Virus record (IMG/VR): IMGVR_UViG_3300025789_000024
Span: 1 to 64,000 of that record
DNA from: a virus
DNA: 64,000 bases
Direction: 5' to 3' (one strand)
A model generated the notes under the pieces. That model was given only the letters and a program-made list of their open reading frames with translations, ran no database searches and had not been told where the DNA came from. Below, piece by piece: positions 62,701 through 64,000 of this stretch. The position numbers and the translations under genes are program-made. How positions within the stretch are numbered: the first letter of the stretch is position 1; every line of letters starts with the position of its first letter.

Positions 62701-64000
62701 CTACGTATAGTAATGCTGTAAACGACAAGAACAGAGTTCCACTATTCACAAATGGTTCTGGTAATAGTTTCTCTATTAATCTTGGCGCAAGAGCATCAGC
62801 AATTTCTACTGCTTATCCAGTGCGTGAAAACGCTATCAGAATTAAATTTGATAGAACCACTTATACTTCTCAAGTATTAGATTGGGAAAGTGGTGCATAC
62901 TATGGTGCATTCTTTGCTGGTAGCTATCGTAATAACGAAGATTATTCAAGTTCAGATATATTGTTGCCTTTCAGTCAAGCAACTGCAACTCCTCCTGTAA
63001 GTTTTATGACAGCAGCTTCAGGCGGCGGTGTAGTATTTGAAATTAGCGAAGTTGACAATCAACAACAAGTTGAGTGGTCATCATTTGTTAGATATGTGGG
63101 TTCTACTGTTGCAGCTAATAACTCTATCAAATTGATTCCGCAAGATGGAAACAATGATCCTAACAACCCGCAACCAAATGCTTCTGGTACAACAGTTGGT
63201 TTCTATGTTGGTATGCCTGTACAGTTTGCAGGCCCTGGCATTGGTGGTTTAGTTGGCACAACTACAAGTGATCCTATAATTTATTACGTACACAGTATTA
63301 TTGATGAATTGTACTTTACCGTATCAACTACAGTCGGTGGTGATGTAGTAACATTAACAAATGCAACAGTTGGTGCAGCGGGCTTACAATGTTTAACTGC
63401 AAGCGTAGTGAATACTGCGGTGTTGACTGTTAATTACCCGGGTATATTAACTGTAACCAACACTAGTGCAGGTACTAACGTATTGACAGTTCCAACATCG
63501 GCAATTGGTACAGGTGGCACAAATGGATTCTATGTTGGTATTCCTTTAGTCTTCACTGGCGAAACATTTGGTGGCATTGTAGCAAATCAAGTTTACTATG
63601 TGTCAACTATTATTGATGAAGAGAACTTTACAGTTTCTTCAAATGATAAACCTTTGCAAGCTACCGTATACAGTGTTTCAAGTTCAAACAATCATGTAAC
63701 GGTGTCATCTACTACAGGTATGGATGTCAATGATCCAGTCATCTTTAACAATATGATAATCAGTGGCGTGAGTGGAATATTATTTGGTAATATACATTCA
63801 GGTGTAACTTATTATATTAGCCAAATTGTTGATGGCACTACAATTACAATTAGCCAATATGTTAATGGATTAGTATTCAATCCAGGAACAGTTGCTGCTA
63901 GTGGTACTACAAGTGCATTAGTAACTGATCAGGCATCAAGTAGCCAATTGTCTACTGCTACTGGTAATATGACAATGAACGTTAATTTGCCAATTAGTCC
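50745..64000 (+). CDS. Giant baseplate/virion structural protein, runs off window (>4,400 aa)
   Basis: The frame is open from ATG 50745 (AGGA upstream, 1 base after the gp6 stop) to the window end: 4,418 codons and no stop. The N-terminus (NRIRTLNFLPEIFQTTSNQQ, then EPTKTRTDYQLEPGVVI and FNSEFYSWDSF) and the later segments WSRSNRWFHIDVI, WGSVFPGSDVAVYTWVAS and FFLDRFLALKNYL are typical of very large structural proteins that follow gp6 in aquatic T4-like phages. Roughly residues 2385-3140 (57896-60170) contain seven FG-GAP-like repeats (FGSAVAYS, FGTTIIHK, WGSSLAMS, FGSSLATD, YGYAMDMN, FGTAIKFN, YGASLDFN), suggesting a seven-bladed propeller. A YxIxTVGTTDFTAIGA module occurs twice inside it. 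It may replace the gp7/gp8/gp10 wedge periphery; this is inferred from position. Confidence 0.85.
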   Translation, partial: MANTNRIRTLNFLPEIFQTTSNQQFLSATLDQLVNPPNLQRIQGYVGSKFGYGVNPNDYYVTEPTKTRTDYQLEPGVVITKTNESVAQDFITYPGILDALSLQNGVTNNNNRLFNSEFYSWDSFTNLDKVINFNQYYWLPFGPPSVTVAAQTIYSTEQYVVTSLDNGYNIRIASSASGEINPTLTLLRGGTYTFQVNQSTQFWIQGQPGVTGYSPTQTNLYTRNVYGVENNGAEQGFVTFTVPAADAQNQYVFPNSGVSLDLVCTTPFADVNGKLLSSLGSIDGVTSLQGLQIMFYNTGVTNETGYVQTYFDENSYDTNNNSLVQPLTVTVNQVASNVLTLASGLNAQLQVNSTITFDNPTFGGVTAGTVYFVNSLVGTTGFTISATLGGTTLSLTNGTGLMTANINQGLLEEGFYTPVANNFYTIEYIGDPANPVIRLVPSGVIPTNQTITPKFGTQYNNLPFYRNTVGTISEIPYISAPLDTLYYQDGTNSDSVGVIKLIESNLSNTLDVDTQILGQKSFTSTNGVVFTNGLKVSFNGDVIPTGYLNGEYYVEGVGTAIELVSIDSLICPESFTEAIYNPYDFTNYDEGNWDLTDFVPVLPDYITIARNSISKNAWSRSNRWFHIDVINATASYNNNPEIPSIYATASAKAQRPIIEFYPNLQLFNSGTIGKQAIDFYDTRTTDALTQVVDQQNYYPDIEVYSAYTATIAGVTNATTTTITVQASDVTGTLQQYQYITDSTNLLPRNTQILSITGTTTLTLTVAWTNATSFNTTAVASIVASETTVNNYALFSGARVIFSADPAVSNVVFVANLSTLTTGSTPVITLTPAEDSPCLTNEQVAVLRGYYNHGTTYYYTGAGWLEAQEKTNVNMSPYFDIFDSNGISLGDTSVYQSTTFKGTTLFQYGIGAGAIDSILGFPLAYSSIENQGDIQFDVTFNSDTFNYVTGATPITENVNTGYVYNYNIDQTYVRQIGWQTAVSPSVQYQVFDFSVPALSGTTAFNCDIAPMSSSETNWPTVQVYVNNTYINSANYTVTTTATTTTITINSAYIPVTDCVVQILILSDQVSSTAYYQTPINLNNNPLNTDITVANVGDIRNQYQSIFYNNPYTTGDVFGPNNYRDLGDVVPYGNAIIQNSASLVIPGALLRVPNHNLFNALLYNSREYVNYKQLIVSTVSNTSFTQTYNPAQILDIALAQITQAKSSDQSFFWSDMIPSNAPYRTNTYTFNNALDTSIYPLSQVYNFETSNYNGVLVYRTTALNGYQTVTEQLVKGQDYVVSTTAPSLEVTIALNAGDTITINEYNKTYGSYAPNTPTKLGLYPSFIPSVVLDSDYIVPTYFIMGHDGSYTKLYGAYTDGVLQDYRDQALLEFETRVYNNLKLSNTIPIQAYDLIPGYFRQSSQQYSNSEWLEMYTPSFLNWIGQNRLNYKTQYYNANDEFTYNYKNSANKLNGTVIEQGYWRGVYQYFYDTTTPNETPWEMLYYPDQPSWWTERYGPAPYTSDNLVLWDDIANGVRWDNGVPVTVPELARPSLLNILPVDSAGNLVSPFVSIVGNYSPGTFQKDWVVGDDGPTELSYRRSSTWPFDLMRLQALMKPAEFFNLGVWVDNYKYNAEFNQYLVNNRSHLVPNEIPIYGSGTPVTSYLNWIVDFEKQQGIDATTNLTTLFNNLDVRLIYRLAGFSDQNQLAFYVEKASPNTTSSSLLIPNESYGILLYDNQPFDRIPYSSVIIQQNDGYYTVFGNAQQFAYFTVLNPVYDNQYEIVDINSIQVKIAKNYSTKETIVPYGTAFYSQQELAQFLVSYGKWLQSKGMVFEDIQNGLAVTWNQMVAEFLYWAQTGWGAGSVITLNPAATLLTIDKVDCVVQPLTIQDQNFVLNQNLYPIQLKDMCIERNDTQFTLHALNQGDTFSYAQFDLGNFEHGIVFDNTTLFNDTIYNLVTGLRQNRINVRGTKTADWNGTVNAWGFILNQDNVREWNNTLKYTKGQIVLYKNKYWVAQRVIEPTATFNQQDWKETNYSAVQTGLLPNPSTRSFESALYYDTNTRNLSQDANLLSYSLIGYRPRDYLATADLTDVTQINVYKNMIKSKGTNLAINAFKGVTLPQGGIDYTVYENWAIKQGEFGGVANNNFVQFKVNQANMTGDPSIFSLTNGVYTQGSMQEIPIYSLYNYGHNITDPNILLTTNSAEPNSTNIYPDAGYVNFNDVKMSSYFYSGLPRATNIGGQIVPIQNFYVRDYVWMANFLNTWNVYSFKPIGQVVQVRNNLNNTATVVFAAPHGLKKLQPLAIVNFASNVDGYYIVTQVVDLTTVIINLNVQATNQNTLTGQGIGLIFETQRAAKPSEIGLLDLTEADFITNTVWVDENTDGNWAVYQKTINYDYQQQVTKEGATNFGSAVAYSPQMGYLVSDASQGNVYRYVYDAVASTATGSPVYDLSQTLSGGTSFGTTIIHKNNIFVISEPTSGTPKVYIYALNSSTVSTAILTYQTAISAPGGVTNWGSSLAMSGDNNWLYISDIANNNVYVYRREQILLNAGYFVTGQTYTIETVGTTDFTAIGAIANAVGITFVATGAGTGTGTAMQVTYAQSTVISGASTAGSVSGDNFGSSLATDYYGQTLFVGAPDVNYSSTIENWGSVYAYQRTVQNVEAQQTSTVGQVQSFTLGWTPAAGATRTASATNGSTNYITCNAAMTGFAVNQPVVFGDILTATAAGSFVIGKSYKITTVGTTDFTAIGASSNSVGVIFTATGVGSGTGTATQTTNLANSGIKPNVVYYIASISGSTISIKTSRSSTTPVQLTTASGLSFGVYVQVDPLYVTVNGTLVQDNNYGVIGSQFVYSGALQAGDIINISDNQYTLVQNFNSQFNDRTGTHYGYAMDMNTFGTETIIGSPFEINDTTGEEGAAYRYTNAGAKYGVVIGTNDCTLNSAGVIFINGYLVFLSAGNATGIANQINASNVPNVQASATANNTLIIQLIDTALAPVSQQLLISVVDETVLTQLGIDVFVNTQVLVSPYVNGPTEFGTAIKFNESDSVVISAPVGTRYEFTSFDFTDNGTPDLDTIFDNNATRFVESYPNAGAVYMYDYLGNYNENVGNSGQFVFAQSTNSQNTSYGFNPLYGASLDFNNNTVIVGSPDFLPGVADGQVVIYTNATGMQDWGIYRQSAPVVDINSISNTQLFSATTNNTLVNLDYIDPLQGKILGAVRENLDFVTNTDPARYNSNLASQTGYVWGANEVGKTWFNTNNVRFVNYHQNDVVYNSKYWGSVFPGSDVAVYTWVASNVPPNNYQGPGTPLDVTLYAISSTINASSVVVPIYYFWVRNSNLIFSETGKTLSDTILAQYIANPRGSGISFMAPLLPNTFAIYNGLSYFNGTDTVFNIAYSTNSDSGSDIYHQQFAIIKENSASDFLPGFPQYAYVSSTLSDPSGLYLRFVNSLAGCDDAGGVVPDPYLPLRVQSGVQVRPRQSFFLDRFLALKNYLTFANEVLVQYPIVELRENLDFLYTVGDINPGTGLPYYDTTNYWTFVNWWAPGYSDNTRSVLQVPLYADLAALNVSSGTIVTVEQNGVGKFEVYTTDGLGTWTRIGLQQGTIQFSSALWDYSSAGLGFGGNFFDTNVFDLYPSEETRYIIRALNEQIYINDLLIYRNKSLILMFEYIQSETTSSQNFLPWLNKTSLVDVSHKIRELLPLEVYQGDNEVFLEGYLNEVKPYHVTIKQFSFNYTGTDVFQGDITDFDVPSQWNNIYQEFISPELVYTLPNNEYEYLPTDPIWQTAPYSQWYQNYGVSLTGQDNYNITTLVSYLTPSSRSIIVDNANGFPINGTITIDGEQIGYSYVDRAKNQLSGLVRGYNSTTITNHIPGAKIYIDLPAVLLLSGGAGYTNPPRVTAYIDETQYPAPRTPAVLEAVMNLDSVLSINVINPGSGYAVLPTIVIDPSATIYFADTQVNSVLHTITVYAPELVTGLEVQYFDDTATGNGIGELSNGQWYYINVLEDNPTAVVALYTTYSNAVNDKNRVPLFTNGSGNSFSINLGARASAISTAYPVRENAIRIKFDRTTYTSQVLDWESGAYYGAFFAGSYRNNEDYSSSDILLPFSQATATPPVSFMTAASGGGVVFEISEVDNQQQVEWSSFVRYVGSTVAANNSIKLIPQDGNNDPNNPQPNASGTTVGFYVGMPVQFAGPGIGGLVGTTTSDPIIYYVHSIIDELYFTVSTTVGGDVVTLTNATVGAAGLQCLTASVVNTAVLTVNYPGILTVTNTSAGTNVLTVPTSAIGTGGTNGFYVGIPLVFTGETFGGIVANQVYYVSTIIDEENFTVSSNDKPLQATVYSVSSSNNHVTVSSTTGMDVNDPVIFNNMIISGVSGILFGNIHSGVTYYISQIVDGTTITISQYVNGLVFNPGTVAASGTTSALVTDQASSSQLSTATGNMTMNVNLPIS

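Overview
The window is a contiguous piece of a large, AT-rich, tailed double-stranded DNA phage of the T4-like contractile-tail (myovirus) type. This rests on recognisable homologues, in T4-like order, of the portal (gp20), prohead core and protease (gp21, gp22), major capsid protein (gp23), baseplate proteins (gp26, gp53, gp5, gp25, gp6), the recombination nuclease pair gp46/gp47 and the late sigma factor gp55. T4-type late promoter boxes (NNTAAATA) sit before many genes. No tRNA, rRNA, integrase or bacterial housekeeping gene was seen. Composition and protein style resemble aquatic T4-like phages (cyanophage, pelagiphage or methylophage relatives); the host cannot be read from the sequence.

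Layout. (1) 1-19471, minus strand: seven consecutive genes for Asn/Gly/Val-rich, highly repetitive fibre-like virion proteins that share modules; the first is cut by the window edge. (2) 19568-20630: a small zinc-finger/degenerate HNH protein and, overlapping it tail to tail, a membrane fatty-acid desaturase (a probable auxiliary metabolic gene). (3) 20697-26650, minus strand: the head module, transcribed gp20, small protein, acidic core protein, gp21, gp22, gp23, closed by a strong hairpin terminator. (4) 26665-30819: a tape-measure-like protein carrying a complete T4-lysozyme-type domain near its C-terminus. (5) 30915-32720, plus strand: gp26 homologue with a convincing -1 frameshift signal that would fuse it to a 76-residue extension, then an SGNH-hydrolase-like protein. 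(6) 32721-33175: a 455-base non-coding, hairpin-rich stretch between convergent genes. (7) 33176-38036, minus strand: a PD-(D/E)XK nuclease, gp46, a 72-residue protein, gp47 and an enlarged gp55. (8) 38167-64000, plus strand: the baseplate module, ending in a giant open reading frame of more than 4,400 codons that runs off the window.

How the parts fit. gp47/gp46 and the nuclease process recombining or replicating DNA. gp55 redirects host RNA polymerase to the NNTAAATA boxes that precede head, tail and fibre genes. The head genes build the prohead and the gp21 protease matures it. The tape-measure, gp26 and baseplate genes build the tail, and the fibre cluster probably supplies host-recognition appendages.

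Most interesting observations: the gp26 frameshift cassette; the lysozyme domain on the tape-measure protein while the gp5-like spike lacks one; a recurring arrangement in which the late box ends 4-5 bases before the ATG with no Shine-Dalgarno sequence (possible leaderless late mRNAs); the desaturase; the 19-kb modular fibre array; and a seven-repeat FG-GAP propeller inside the giant baseplate-region protein.
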